The notes beneath the pieces were generated by a model. It made no database searches and was not told where the DNA came from. It saw only the letters and a list, made by a program, of their open reading frames with translations. A stretch of 64,000 nucleotides of DNA, taken from the NCBI GenBank assembly GCA_963662175.1, contig OY759224.1, forward strand, positions 10,094,550 to 10,158,549, given 5' to 3'. Each line of letters begins with the position of its first letter. Position 1 is the stretch's first letter. The DNA comes from Aradus depressus. Taxonomy: Eukaryota; Arthropoda; Insecta; Hemiptera; Aradidae. Below, piece after piece: positions 21,062 to 31,925 of the stretch. A program made the position numbers and the translations under genes.

Positions 21062-21419
21062 ATTTTCTTTAATACGTTGCCGATATTCTCGACATCGATC
21101 AGCTGTTGTTTTTGTAATTTTTTTTTTGTCTCCCTGGGTCGTCCAGATCCAGGCCTAATACCTCCACGTGTACCTTCAAGTTTACGCGTGTAAATTGAAT
21201 TAAATTTGAATAGAAACATTTTAATCAATAATTAAAATGTAATCAATAATTAAAATTTAATCAATAAGAAATCAATAATTTAAATTAATTTTAATAATTT
21301 AAAAATATAAATGAAGTGTAATTATTAAAAATTACCTTTATGTTGACTTTCTTGTTGCTGTATTTGCTTTTGTCTTGCACGGAATTGTCGGACGCGTTCC
21401 GTTGAAGTTCTTGACATTT
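21062..21419 (-). pseudogene. Start of an unknown transposon-type gene, two exon-like blocks
   Basis: On the minus strand ATG at about 21417 opens MSRTSTERVRQFRARQKQIQ and a short glutamine-rich stretch, ending at AAAGGTAATTTTT, a possible splice donor near 21340. A second block (21228-21062) reads KLEGTRGGIRPGSGRPRETK, with an AT-hook-like RPGSGRP, and runs into the SINE-1 pair. Both are basic and look like the N-terminus of a mobile-element protein. They may belong with the fragment at 20045-20290. Confidence 0.35.
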
Positions 21420-22159
21420 TTAACTACTTAACACTAACTCAGAATTTAACTAAACGTATTAAATTAATAATCAAACGTATTATTTTAACGCATAAACCGT
21501 ATACCAACATTATTGACTTCGGTTGCAATATAATCGTTCAATGATTCTTGTAATCTCTTTTCTTATAAGCAAAATGTGTAATCATCGTTGAGACTTATGA
21601 CAACAATCGCGTTGGTCGCGCGGGAAAAATGACGCGGGATCCCGGTATTTCGAGATCCCGGTATACCGGGGTGGCAGCCATTAGTTATATGGGCCTTGGA
21701 TAACATGGGTACAAGACCCACCCCCTGTAATCAATCAAATCAACCCCTCACCCCCTTTCCTACCCCTAACTCTAGTCTGATTCAGAATTGTACGCAGGAC
21801 CCATCGTATATCAGCTGATTACCATAGGGGTCCTGAGGGTAAAATGTAAGGGTGTATATCTCCCTTAGAGCTGGTGCCAGAGGGATTTGTTAAAAGGGAG
21901 AAAAAAAAGAAAGAAAAAAAAAAAAGGGTCACTTTTCGTTATTTGGGTCTTCCTGGATATCCAAGGAAACCTAAGGATGGCTCATCGATCAATGCTCTGA
22001 AGAAACACCCCCACCCCTGGTCACCGCCTAATTCAAAGAGGAATTTTCAGTAGGTATCTCTTTAGATTGTGCAGAAAAAGGATTTTTTTTTTTAATAACA
22101 CCTCACCTTTATGGACATTTGGAGGGCATTGCACTTCCCTAGGTATAAAAGAAGTTATG
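21420..22159. other. No recognised gene
   Basis: AT-rich to 21600. Then GCGGGATCCCGGTATTTCG and GAGATCCCGGTATACCGGG (21636-21670), two near repeats of GATCCCGGTAT, could be the end of the element above. Poly-A stretch near 21900. Nothing else. Confidence 0.4.
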
Positions 22160-22500
22160 TATTCGGACAGAAATTTCATGTTTTCTGACCTTTTGATTTC
22201 ATATTGAAAAAAAGTCTTCGTTGAATCACCAATGTACTTCCCCAGAACGAATTTATCAATTAACTATTCGCTCCCCGTTCAAAACCAGTCAACCGTTTGT
22301 TGTACATAGGCGCTCATAAATCAAAAAAAATGTGAAATAGTTTCGTCCCGTTTTTGAGTTGAGCCTCTCCTTAATCCTCCCTTCTCTTCGGTCAATTTAG
22401 CTGAAAATTAATAGGTGTCGTCGTTAGAGGGTTCTGGGTGACCATATAACATTTCTTGTCAATACATTGATTCTATCGGGAGTAATCGAATAACTGCAAT
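22160..22500 (+). repeat. Rep-J copy with inverted left end
   Basis: 22160-22200 is the Rep-J terminal segment in minus orientation (GAAATTTCATGTTTTCTGACC). It is directly followed by TTGAATCACCAATGTACTTC and the forward body. This shows that the family has the same sequence, inverted, at both ends. Confidence 0.75.
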
Positions 22501-23020
22501 GTGTCGACACAAAATTTAGTTTAATTCAGAATATTGAGTTTTAACCCATTTTTAATCTCATTCCCAGATAGTCTCCCTCGAAACCTGAAGCGGCGCTGGC
22601 CGAGAGACCTATCACTGTATTTCAGCAAAAATATTTAGGGAGTGCCGTCGATGAGCAGCTTCTCCCCGTCATGTAATCCCTCATACCTTTAGCTCTCCTT
22701 TCAATTTTGGTCTCCCTCCACTGCTGGACAGTGCATTGGCATGGTGGGAAGGCGGATCACTCGAACCCCCGCGGCCTCCCTTGTCTCCAATAGGTTGAGG
22801 GATGGGGATGACAGAGAACCGGGGTGTTTCGAGGGTTCTCGAGCTGAAGGACTTCTTATGTTTATTTCATTGTATCTTTATTATTATTATTATTATTTAA
22901 ATTTAATATTTTCAGTTTGTTTTGTATATATCATATTGTTTAGTACATATATCATTATTATTTTATTATATATATATATTTTTATTTATTTAATATTTTG
23001 TACGTAAGCATATGTATCGA
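22501..23020. other. GC-rich fragment then AT-rich DNA
   Basis: 22560-22860 is GC-rich (CACTGCTGGACAGTGCATTG, GGGATGGGGATGACAG) and ends in (ATT)n at 22882-22900. It may be the 3' end of a retroposon, but I recognise no domain in the 88-codon plus-strand frame at 22741. The rest is TA-rich. Confidence 0.35.
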
Positions 23021-23366
23021 GGTTAGGTTAGGTTTTATGACTCATGCCCGGGCTTTAACTACGAGGTCATATCGCCTACTACCAGAGGGCTCTTTCGTCA
23101 CTCTGGTGGACATGAGCCCGACTCTACTATGGGATTCCTAAATTTTGCCTACCCTAAATTTTTATTCATCTAGGGTAGGGGTCTTTAACGAGTACCTGAC
23201 ATCGTACAGGCTCGGGACCATCGCTTAACGTCCCATCCGAAGGACGGCGTGCTTAAGTTTATTTTACCTCCCAGATAAAATAAACTAAGGGCCTCGGTCG
23301 GGCTACGAACCCACGACCTTGAGCTCAGAAGTCAAGCACGCATACCACTGAGCTACCGGCGCCCTC
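23021..23366 (-). mobile_element. SINE-1, full length, with perfect 12-bp duplication
   Basis: Complete copy with A box, B box and TTAGGTTAGG end. CATATGTATCGA lies immediately outside both ends (23009-23020 and 23367-23378). One of the youngest-looking copies. Confidence 0.97.
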
Positions 23367-23407
23367 CATATGTATCGATGTACATTTATATTTTTTTAAA
23401 TTTATTG

Positions 23408-23549
23408 TTTATATATAAGGGAGTGTCACCACTGGGTGATTTCTCCTCTTATGACATTTTGACATTGCCATTATTTCTTTATTAGCACATTTGCTCGTTG
23501 TATTTATTTGTATACAGTTGTAAATAGCTATTTGTAAATTTAAAAAAAA
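23408..23549 (+). mobile_element. Jockey-like LINE 3' untranslated fragment
   Basis: CACCACTGGGTGATTTCT, then ATTTTGACATTGCCATTAT and AGCACATTTGCTCGTTGTA, matches the tail of the LINE copy at 56640-56740. Confidence 0.75.
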
Positions 23550-23559
23550 ATTGTTTATA

Positions 23560-23908
23560 GGTTAGGTTAGGTTTTCTGACTCATGCCCGAGCTTTAACTA
23601 CGAGGTCATATCGCCTACTACCAGAGCGCTCTTGCGTCACTCTGGTGGACATGAGCCCGACTCTACAATGGGAGTCCTAAATTTTGCCTACCCTAAATTT
23701 TTTATTCACCTAGGGCAGGAGTCTTTAACGAGTATCTGACATCGTACAGGCTCGGTACCATCGCTTAACATCCTATCCGAAGGACGGCGTGCTCAAGTTT
23801 ATTTTACCTCCCAGATAAAATAAAGTAATGGCCTCGGTCGGGATACGAACCCGCTATCTTGAGCTCAGAAGGCAAGCACGCATACCACCTTGCTAACGAT
23901 GCCCTAGC
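23560..23908 (-). mobile_element. SINE-1, full length, with perfect 10-bp duplication
   Basis: ATTGTTTATA flanks it at 23550-23559 and 23909-23918. The head is more diverged (ACCTTGCTAACGATGCCC side) than the body. It landed next to the LINE fragment. Confidence 0.95.
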
Positions 23909-23918
23909 ATTGTTTATA

Positions 23919-24125
23919 TATTTTTTTAAATTTTATTTATCATTCCTTTCTTCTTTTTTATTTTTATTTTATTTTTTAAATTGTATCATCAAATTTACTT
24001 ATGGTCATATTACCGATTGTAAATATTCAAAATAAAAAATAATGGTAGATTTGGAGAAAAAAAAAAGTTTTAGTCCAAACGATTGACTTCGGTGGGATAG
24101 AGAAACCCTAATTTTTGAGGGCACC
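23919..24125. other. AT-rich spacer
   Basis: T-rich and A-rich runs; no feature. Confidence 0.5.
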
Positions 24126-24305
24126 GAATGCGTGCTTGCTCTGAGCTGAAGATCGTGGGTTCGAAACCCGGCCGAGGCCCAGGTGAATACAAATTCAGGA
24201 CTCTCACAGTAGAGTCGGGCTCATGTCCACCAGGATGACGAAAGAGCGCTCTGGTAGTAGACGATATGACCTCGTAGTTAAAAGCCCGGGCATGAGTCAT
24301 AATAA
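24126..24305 (+). mobile_element. SINE-1 with internal deletion, ATAACT tail
   Basis: B box GGGTTCGAAACCC is present, then GGCCGAGGCCC joins directly to AGGTGAATACAAATT, deleting about 140 bp of the body. The tail is CATGAGTCATAATAACTGA, the alternative 3' end, not CCTAA. Confidence 0.88.
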
Positions 24306-24824
24306 CTGATTATTCGTTCTGGGGAAGTATATAGAGTGATTCAGCTACCCTTTTTTTTTTTTTATTATTAATAAACTGTGAGCTTCAAGTTTTTCTAAAA
24401 GCCCAGCCAAGAGAAGGTGTTTTGAAAGGTGTCGGTTGGGTAGAGAGGCGAGGTAAGGTGGAACAAGCTTAACCGCAGACTGGAGAGCGGTAAAGGCTAC
24501 CACGGCCGGTAAAGACCTCAGACGGTAAAAAGTTAATCAACTAATAGATTGATTGAGTTAGCCTAATTAACTTTAATTCCAGACCAGTTCTCTCCTCCTC
24601 TCTTGCGGCTAGCGCGTTTTGACTTCAATTACTGCCCACTAAACCGCACACTTTAACCACTTGGCGCCTGAATCCTTTACCTCAGCTATACTATGGCGAA
24701 TTTTTGCAATCGATCAGAAATTTTTTCTGACCTCTTATGATGCAAAAAAACAAAAAAGAAAAGTTTTTCGTGAATGACCGGCAATGTAGCTCCACAGCTC
24801 AAAATAAAAAAAAAAACAGTAAGG
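24306..24824. other. Rep-J edges and unassigned DNA
   Basis: 24306-24345 is the Rep-J left segment, reversed (ATTCGTTCTGGGGAAGTA). 24690-24800 contains a Rep-J end joined to a start (TCTGACC..., then GTGAATGACCGGCAATG). The middle is unassigned with no gene. Confidence 0.5.
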
Positions 24825-25410
24825 CGTAGTCAAGGTCCACGACGTAGATTTTCGTTGAAAACGTCGGGATAAAATCATTTTTCATTTTCTTTTCGATGCT
24901 GCTGTAGCTCTTGAATTTGCTCGGCACTAGACTTTTTAGGTTTTTTAAATTCCTTTTGATGCGAGCTTTCCTCTGATTTGCGTTTTCTATATTTCCGCGC
25001 ATATTTACGATTCATATGAGACGACATCTTTAATTTTTTTACAATTTTCAATTTAATACCGATTTTTATATATATTTCGGCGAATATTTTTATTGTTTCA
25101 CTTTTAGTCCTAGTAGTGCTCCTCAAGCTCTTTACAATAACATCCTAATCAACGTCCTATCTAAACGCGTTATCACGCTACACTAATTTCTAATTTTACA
25201 CAACGCTGATTCGCAACAATCATCCGCCGGCGCCCACACTAGCCTGATAACGACACAAGCAAAACAAACACGTAAAGACATGCTCTATCCATTGTGACCT
25301 CAACCGTTGTTATCGCGTTATTATTCAGTTTATTATTGTTATTATCGATTGAAATCTGACGGTATTTTGTAACACAAGAAAGTTTGACGAGCGAATAGAC
25401 GTTTTCATGT
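24825..25410 (-). mobile_element. Rep-E copy with basic open frame
   Basis: Matches 29704-30285 reversed over about 580 bp. The minus strand holds an 83-codon frame (25126-24875) whose later part is very basic: SSHMNRKYARKYRKRKSEES, then KEFKKPKKSS. In the 29.7 kb copy this frame is broken. I read it as the leader and N-terminus of a mobile-element protein; the superfamily is unknown. Confidence 0.6.
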
Positions 25411-25639
25411 CAAAAAGAAACTAAGTTTTTGCGCTCCCTCTGAAACTAATCTATTGATTAGGTTAATATATTCTCATACAAAATTTTGTGTCAGTACGTT
25501 CATTACAATGGCAGTTATAATTCTCGTCCCAGTAATCCTACAGTTATGTAACAAGAAGAAATTCGATGCGTAGTTTTCTACGAAATTTTATGTTTTTCGA
25601 CCGTCTGATACAGAAACATAATTCTGTCTGTGTATATTA
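25411..25639 (+). repeat. Rep-J fragment
   Basis: ACTAAGTTTTTGCGCTCCCT, then ATTCTCATACAAAATTTTGT, CATTACAATGGCAGTTATA and a degraded GTAACAAGAAGAAATTCG end. Confidence 0.6.
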
Positions 25640-25848
25640 CACTCTAGGGGTGGGGGATGTTGGGTGGTTATGGGGGGTTGGGATGTAGGGACGAAAAAAA
25701 TTTGAGCTGGGGTTGGGGAGCGAGCTCAAGCTGCGCGAGCCATGTACTAGGACGGCCGCCATCTTGCGCCATCTTACTGATGACGTCACTTCCTGGCCCA
25801 GAACCGGCAATCTCTACCTACTTCTTTGTTTTTTTCTGTAAGTGTCTC
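25640..25848 (+). promoter_or_regulatory. Promoter-like motif cluster with splice-donor-like site
   Basis: GC-rich island. GGCCGCCATCTTG (25754-25766) fits a YY1-type site; TGACGTCA (25781-25788) is a perfect CRE palindrome; ACTTCC overlaps it (an ETS-type core, 25788-25793); and a strong donor-like GTAAGT lies at 25838-25843. Such a set is typical of TATA-less promoters with a short first exon, but no coding sequence follows: Rep-J starts at once. It may be a promoter carried by a mobile element, or chance. Confidence 0.3.
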
Positions 25849-26050
25849 TGAACATGATAACTCCCGATAGAATGAATGTATCGTCACTAAATTTTATATG
25901 TATATACAGAACCCTCTAAACAATGACATATATTAATTTCCATCAAAATCTAACAAAGAGAAGGGGGATTGTCAGGGAGGCTTAACACAACAACTATAAT
26001 AACAACTGTTGTAAATGTATTGACACGAAATTTCATATGGAAATTCAAAG
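25849..26050 (-). repeat. Rep-J copy
   Basis: ATAACTCCCGATAGAATGAA, then GTTGTAAATGTATTGACACG: two sub-units of the family on the minus strand. Confidence 0.75.
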
Positions 26051-26150
26051 CTTTATAAGGTTGTCTCAAGAGGAGGGATAAGTAGGGTGGGATCAACTTA
26101 AAAATTTAGTATGAGGAATGTTTCTTAAACTTTTCTGTGATGTTACATTG
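26051..26150. repeat. Rep-J related spacer
   Basis: AAATTTAGTATGAGGAATG plus a C/T-rich stretch like that beside the 19.8 kb unit. Confidence 0.45.
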
Positions 26151-26351
26151 TTGGTTAATTCCGGCATTTCTTCCAGAGGTGTCTTCTTATTCTTTTTTCC
26201 GACAATATTTCGGGACTCTTACAAGTCCCTTCTTCCGGTCAACATGAAGTCGTCATAGTCACCGTAAGAAGGGACTTGTAAGAGTCCCGAAATATTGTCG
26301 GAAAAAAGAATAAGAAGACACCTCTGGAAGAAATGTCGGAATTAACCAACT
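26151..26351. ncRNA. 200-bp hairpin with hammerhead-like arms
   Basis: Arms 26151-26235 and 26268-26351 are almost perfect inverted copies with a loop of about 32 bases. In the left arm (minus strand) CGGAAGA is followed by AGGGACT, a 4-base loop, AGTCCC and GAAA (26211-26208), one mismatch from CTGANGA - stem II - GAAA. The right arm has the same stem and GAAA at 26289-26292. Arms this long and similar imply a recent origin or gene conversion. It could equally be a plain MITE. Confidence 0.55.
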
Positions 26352-26500
26352 TAGTATGAGGATTCAGAAGCCACTATGTAAGTCAAATATAGAATTATAG
26401 CCCAAACGGTTGATTATCTTTGGAGGGAGAGCGAAAACTTAATTATTTTGTGCTGGGGAAGTACATAGAATAATAATTTCTGGGGTGATTACATAACGTT
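26352..26500 (-). repeat. Rep-J copy
   Basis: TTAGTATGAGGATTCAGAAG, then CCAAACGGTTGATTATC and TGCTGGGGAAGTACATAG: the left part of the family reversed. Confidence 0.75.
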
Positions 26501-26930
26501 CTTAATATCTCTTATTGCTGGAAAGTACAAAAAATTATAACTGGGGAATTTGAGAACGTTCACATCACGAAGCCTCATTTATTTATTTGTAAGTCGTTAC
26601 TGTTACTACAAAAAAACGTGACTAGTAGATGAAATGTATATACTGTTTAAATGTCGTTAATGATGTAACAGATCTGTAGACCACCCAGCAGGAGACTCTT
26701 TGGAGGAACTGTTACCATTAACAGATATTTTAAGAAGTGATTTTCTACTCTGCCCTATTCAGGGTATTCCCTTAAAAATACATTTCAGTTTTTGAACATT
26801 TATAGCTCCCCCCCCCCCCCCCCCCCCCCCCCACCTTTTTATATATCAATAAATTGTAGTTGTAAAAACGTAATAGTATAGAATGCAACCTTCAAACATC
26901 AATTCCAAAAAATAAAGAAAAACATTTTTT
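26501..26930. other. Unassigned, with 25-C tract
   Basis: No gene. An uninterrupted run of 25 C occupies 26808-26832, the longest homopolymer of this kind in the window. Confidence 0.6.
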
Positions 26931-27289
26931 GACGTGACAACGTCTTATAATTTGGTAGGCCGGCACCCCATGTTCGAAAACTGTGTCACGGTAACACGTA
27001 ACACACGTATCGCGCAGGCGCCGAGAGAGAGAGAGAGATACAACTGTTACTACTAATACAGAATATATATTATATTATAGTACAGCTGTTACTTTCTGTA
27101 TATACAGATAACCTAGTTATCCAATATTATTATTAGATATATACAGATTAATAATATTAATAATAAACTCGTTTTTTAACTATTATGCGTTTTTAAATTG
27201 TTTCAAGGTTCAACATTTTTATTGAAATGATTTGTTATATTTGATTCTTGACACTTTCGCTATCTCGCAACTCAGACGTTGTCACGCTC
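26931..27289. mobile_element. Element with GTGACAACGTCT inverted ends
   Basis: GACGTGACAACGTCT at 26931 and its near-inverse AGACGTTGTCACGCTC at 27274-27289 bound about 359 bp. The left part is CpG-rich (CGTATCGCGCAGGCGCC), with a short GA repeat near 27022; the rest is AT-rich. The end motif is shared in part with the Rep-E terminus (TTGACAACGTCTTA at 30268). Superfamily not identified. Confidence 0.5.
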
Positions 27290-28140
27290 ATTTCGCCACG
27301 CATCGGAGTTGCACGCACCCGATTTTTTTTTGTTTAAATCTTCTTCAAGGCAATGGGATACCTGTTATTTGAAGTTACCCTTGTTTATGATATTTAAAAC
27401 TATTAAACTGCGCCAAACATCCTTCTGTTTTTTCTTTCTATCTGTGTTTATATTCTCTATTAGTCCGATAGGCGAAGTCTTGTTATGTGTTATAAAAATG
27501 TACAATATCGAGCTAAAGCAAATGGAAATATAATTGACACATTATATCTTTTATAGTGAGAAATACATTTTTTTATGAACTATATCTTTCTCAATATCAG
27601 GAGAACCTGAACGCTAAAAGGACCGACGGGAGGGTCAAAATTTGATTTCTTCGGATACATCAACTGGATTTGCAAAAAGTAAGTGGTTTCAATGCCACAA
27701 TTTTGTTGTGATACCTAATACATTCTTGTAATTTATACAGACTTTGTCAGTTTGTAAGGTATTATATAATATGTACTACGATACTATAGCGTAGATTCCA
27801 TGCCATCGCTCCCACAACCCTGAAGTCCTGGGAGCAAGAGTATCGTTTCCCCCTTGCAATAATTTTCTGAAAATATATACAAAAAAAAAAAAAAATAATT
27901 GAGACCAAAGGGAAGGACTCAAATATCCGATATGGTATAATAAATAATTATGATACAATTTATTATTATAATAGTCGGTAATAGGAAAACACGTGTGGTT
28001 GTGGGCAAAAATAAGCCCTCACCATTTTGTGGTGCCATATAAGCCCCTTATCCATACTAGTTATACAATATACTATTAAATTCTACTCATGGTTGTTTAA
28101 TTATTATTATGTAGTATTATTTTTATTTAAAACAGCTAGA
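27290..28140. other. No recognised gene or repeat
   Basis: AT-rich; several short frames with phenylalanine-rich low-complexity translations. Nothing I would call. Confidence 0.45.
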
Positions 28141-28464
28141 GGTTTAGGTTTTATGACTCATGTTCGAGCTTTAACTACGAGGTCATATCGCCTACCCAGA
28201 GCGCCCTTTCTTTACTCTGGTGGACATGAGCCGGACTCTATTGTCAGAGTCCTAAATTTTGCCTACCCTAAATTTTTATTCACCTAGGGCAGGGGTCTTT
28301 AACGAGTAACTGACATCGTACAGGCTCGGGACCATCGCTTAAAGTCCCATCCAAAGGACGGCGTGCTTAAGTTTATTTTACCTCCCAGATAAAATAAACT
28401 AAGGACCTCGGTCGAGTTTGAGCTCAGAAGGCAAGCACGCATACCACTGAGCTACCGGCGTCCT
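28141..28464 (-). mobile_element. SINE-1, nearly full length, small deletions
   Basis: Tail GGTTTAGGTTTTATGACTCA, complete body, head ending GCTACCGGCGTCC. A short deletion removes the B box region (CTCGGTCGAGTTTGAGC), so Pol III transcription from this copy is unlikely. Confidence 0.9.
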
Positions 28465-29435
28465 AAGAAACGGCTTGATTTTTTTATTTGGCAGAATGTG
28501 TTTGATCATGGGGTGGGATTGTATTACAAATACAGTCATAAAGACAGAATGAGGTCCATAGGGTGGGAAAACAGGCCCAAAATATACATTTAATTCGCGC
28601 CGGGCAATTATGTTGCCCCGATTTTCGTAATCATTTCGTTACGTAACACTTTCCAAGACACTTTCCTCCCCCACCTGTCACAAACTGTTACAAAATTGGA
28701 AAACTTCTCCCCTTTCGCTTTCGTTGAACGCATTACTAAGATAAGTTATTTTGGATTTTCCGGGACACTCGAGGGTTTTCGGTCATTTGTTCCGTCTTTT
28801 TCAACGATTTTCGGGACGCTTGTTTGTCGTGAATTTTACGTTAAAGTTCCGGAAAATGAAGGATGAAAGAAAACCAAAAAATTATAAAGACAAAACACTT
28901 TACAAAACACCTTCCTTGGCTCTTTGCCATTTTGTCTCACAATAACTTTAGTTTTATCGTTTTTGTTTCTTTTGAAAATGTATCCTAATCTTTGTTTAAA
29001 GTATTTATATATTTTGAGTGTGAATAATGTATTTGACTTGAAAAATAAATATCTTTACGATACTGAGGTATTAATATTTTGTTATTCATGTCCAGACTTA
29101 GAAATGGTTCAGAAAATTTTTTCTGCCCCCCCAAGTTGGATCCGAGTTATGTGCAGTCTGTGGACGAACTAATCGGTGTCAGGAGCCTATCTACATAAAA
29201 TCGGTAGACGGTTTAATGATGTGTGCGCAGAGAGATGAGCCCGACACATCATCATGTATGCGCACTATAACCTCTCTTCTAGGGAAGCCGGGAGGGGGCT
29301 TATCTAGATATTTTGACAAATATCTAGGTCACTTGAAGCTGTTGGAACGTACATTAGTTTTACTGAAATTAGGGTTTGATAATAATATTGAATAACGACT
29401 AATTATTACAGAACGATGGCTAATGGTGTAAAGAT
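28465..29435. other. Low-copy DNA without a recognised gene
   Basis: No repeat family of this window is seen. 28560-28860 is somewhat GC-richer. The plus-strand frames (64 and 82 codons) carry no motif I know. This is one of the longer stretches with no repeat match. Confidence 0.4.
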
Positions 29436-29703
29436 AAAGCCTGAGTCCTAAATCGCCTACTTTCATAGGGATTTCGTCCCTCTGCTGGACATGAGCCCGA
29501 AATCGGCTTTCTCAAAATGCCTACCTAGTTAAGTATCTAAGTTCGGGCAAGCACAACATTTTAAATCCTTTATTAATTATTGTTTATTTTACTGTTTCTG
29601 TAATTATTTAAGGGTAGTTAGTTATTATGACTCAAGCTTTTAACTACGAAGTCATATCGCCTACTACCAAAGCGCTATTTCGTCACTAGGGTGAACATGA
29701 GGC
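29436..29703 (-). mobile_element. Two worn SINE-1 3' fragments
   Basis: 29436-29530 keeps GCCTACTTTC...TGGACATGAGCCCGA. 29617-29703 keeps TTAGTTATTATGACTCA, the ATAACTAA-type tail, plus CGCCTACTACCAAAGCG. AT-rich DNA lies between. Confidence 0.6.
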
Positions 29704-30285
29704 CGAAACGTCTATTCGCTCGTTAAGCACAGTGATAGCCGGTCAAACTTTCTTGTGTTACAAAATACCGTCAGATTTCTTGGATAATAACTACGAGACT
29801 AATAATGCGATAACAACGGTTGAGGTCTCAATGGATAGAGCATGTCTGTACGTGTTTGTTGTGCAGTGTTTATTTTGTCTGTGACGTTATCAGGCTAGTG
29901 TGGGCGCCGGCGGATGATTGTTGCGAATTAGCGTTGTGTAAAATTAGAAATTAGTGTAGCGTGATAACGCGTTTAGATAGGACGTTGATTCGGGTGTCAT
30001 TGTAAAGAGCTTGAGGAGCACTATTAGGACTGTAAGTGAAACAATAAAAATATTCGCCGAAATATATGTAAAAATCGGTATTAAATTGAAAATTGCAAAA
30101 AAAAAAAGATTTCGTCTCATATGATTCGTAAATATGCGCGGAATTATAGAAAACGTAAATCAGACGAAAGCTCGCATCAAAAGGAATTTAAAAAACCTAA
30201 AAAGTCGAAAGAAAATGAAAAATGATTTTATCCCGACGTTTTCACGGAAAATCTATGGCGTGGACCTTGACAACGTCTTAATGGT
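29704..30285 (+). mobile_element. Rep-E copy
   Basis: Full-length relative of 24825-25410 on the opposite strand, from TCTATTCGCTCG to CTTGACAACGTCTTA. The basic frame seen in the other copy is present but broken by an A-run. No target duplication is evident. Confidence 0.75.
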
Positions 30286-30547
30286 TTTTTTTTAGTTAGA
30301 AATCACTCATCAGCCATACCGAGGCTCTCGCCCATACCCCGCCGAGGATAGAATTCAACCTTCCAAAAATATTTAGGATATCCTACTGGGGTGGAAATCG
30401 GTTGCGGGTGGTGTCACTGGGTACTTCATGAAGAACTTGGTTTAGTTAGTATAAACAAAGAGATGACAAAGTAAGGTGGAAGACCAGCGCTTCCAGGGAA
30501 GAGATAAAAGTATTGGATGCTTAGGTCCCTAGGTGTAAAACACTACA
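30286..30547. other. No feature recognised
   Basis: Mixed composition, no repeat match, no frame. Confidence 0.4.
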
Positions 30548-30710
30548 TATATTGGTTAGGGGTCTTTATCGAGTAACTGACATCGTACAGGCTTCTGACC
30601 ATCGCTAAACGCCCCATCCCGTAGATCACAGCCTGAGTGCCTCGTTTCGAAGCCGCGATGTTCAAGTACTGTAGACAAGTACACTACCCTCTGAGCCACC
30701 GGCACCCTCG
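30548..30710 (-). mobile_element. SINE-1 relative with different tRNA-like head
   Basis: The body part (GAGTAACTGACATCGTACAGG) is standard. The head on the minus strand, GGTGCCGGTGGCTCAGAGGG, followed by a diverged TCGCGGCTTCGAAACGAGG B box, differs markedly from the other copies. It may be an older subfamily. Confidence 0.65.
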
Positions 30711-31224
30711 CATAGTTTTAGATAATAAAACCTTATTAATGGGCATTCCATTCACACCTTGCTCCCACGTAAATAGTTTGGTTCTCACACATCAGACTGA
30801 AGAATGTTGAGACAACAGTGAAACATTTTTTTTTTACTTCCTCAACATTAAAGTGGTTAAAAAACAAACAAAAAAAACTGCACTCTTGATAGAATAAACA
30901 TGAAATTTCGGTTTCAGAAATTTATTTATTTTCAGCCGACGCGAAGTGGGGATTAAGACGAAGCACAGCTTCTCAGAGACTTAATAACGACCACTAGAAT
31001 AGATGTATCGACTTGAAATTTATTAATATATTATTTTATTTGTAAAATATTATTACAAATAATAATAATAATTAGTTGCATTAAACCAAAATATGTTAAT
31101 TAGGATACGTCATAAGAATGTAAACATTAAATTTAAAAACATTACTCGATACATAACTTTCTAAAGTTAATTTTATTTTAAACCTTGTCTGGGCATCCTT
31201 TCTTCTCTTTTATAATCAACCATC
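30711..31224. other. No gene; short match to 40.2 kb
   Basis: 31060-31160 shares TAGGATACGTCATAA and neighbouring sequence with 40225-40345. The rest is unassigned. Confidence 0.45.
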
Positions 31225-31925
31225 ATAGTATTATGCTCGGTCGATTTATTATTAATAGGGGCGCCGGTAGCTCAGTGGTATGCGTGCTTGACTTCTGAGC
31301 TCAAGGTCGTGGGTTCGTAGCCCGACCGAGGCCCTTAGTTTATTTTATCTGGGAGATAAAATAAACTTAAGCATGCTGTCCTTCGGATGGAACGTTAAGC
31401 GATGTTCCCGAGCCTGTACGATGTCAGGTAGGTACTCGTTAAAGACCCCTACCCTAGATGAATTAAAATTTAGGGTAGACAAAATTTAGGACTCCCACAG
31501 TAGAGTCGTTCTCATGTCCACCAGAGTGACGAAAGAGCGCTCTGGTAGTAGGCGATATGACCTCGTAGTTAAAGCCCGGGCATGAGTCATAAAACCTAAC
31601 CTAACCTCTATTATTAATTTTATTTTTTTTCTTAGTTATACAGATTTTCTTTTTTACTTATTCTCTTTTATTTATAAAGATACTTTTATTTATTTTTTTC
31701 ATCATAATGAAGTTGTTTATTTTATGTTTTTTCCTGTTAATCTTTTGTTTATCTTATTTTTTTAATTGTATAGTTTTTCTCTAATGTAGCACTAATTTTT
31801 ATTTACCTATCTTTTTATTTCTTTGTACTGATATTTCAGTATATTTCATTGTTCCTGTTCTTTACTCTATATGTATTTATTCTTAGGGGACCTCGGTCCC
31901 AGAATAATAAAATTTCTTTTCATTT
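31225..31925 (+). mobile_element. Rep-G copy split by SINE-1
   Basis: 31225-31256 plus 31609-31925 corresponds to 10663-11025: CTCGGTCGATTTAT, then ATTAATTTTATTTTTTTT-CTTAGTTAT, and the end GGGGACCTCGGTCCCAGA, AATAAAATTTC, TTTCATTTCA. The 10.6 kb copy is uninterrupted at the SINE site. Confidence 0.75.
31257..31608 (+). mobile_element. SINE-1, full length, inside Rep-G
   Basis: TATTATTAAT is repeated at 31247-31256 and 31609-31618. Head, B box GGGTTCGTAGCCC and CCTAACCTAACC tail are intact. A 4-bp GGTA duplication occurs in the body (AGGTAGGTACTCG). Confidence 0.95.
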
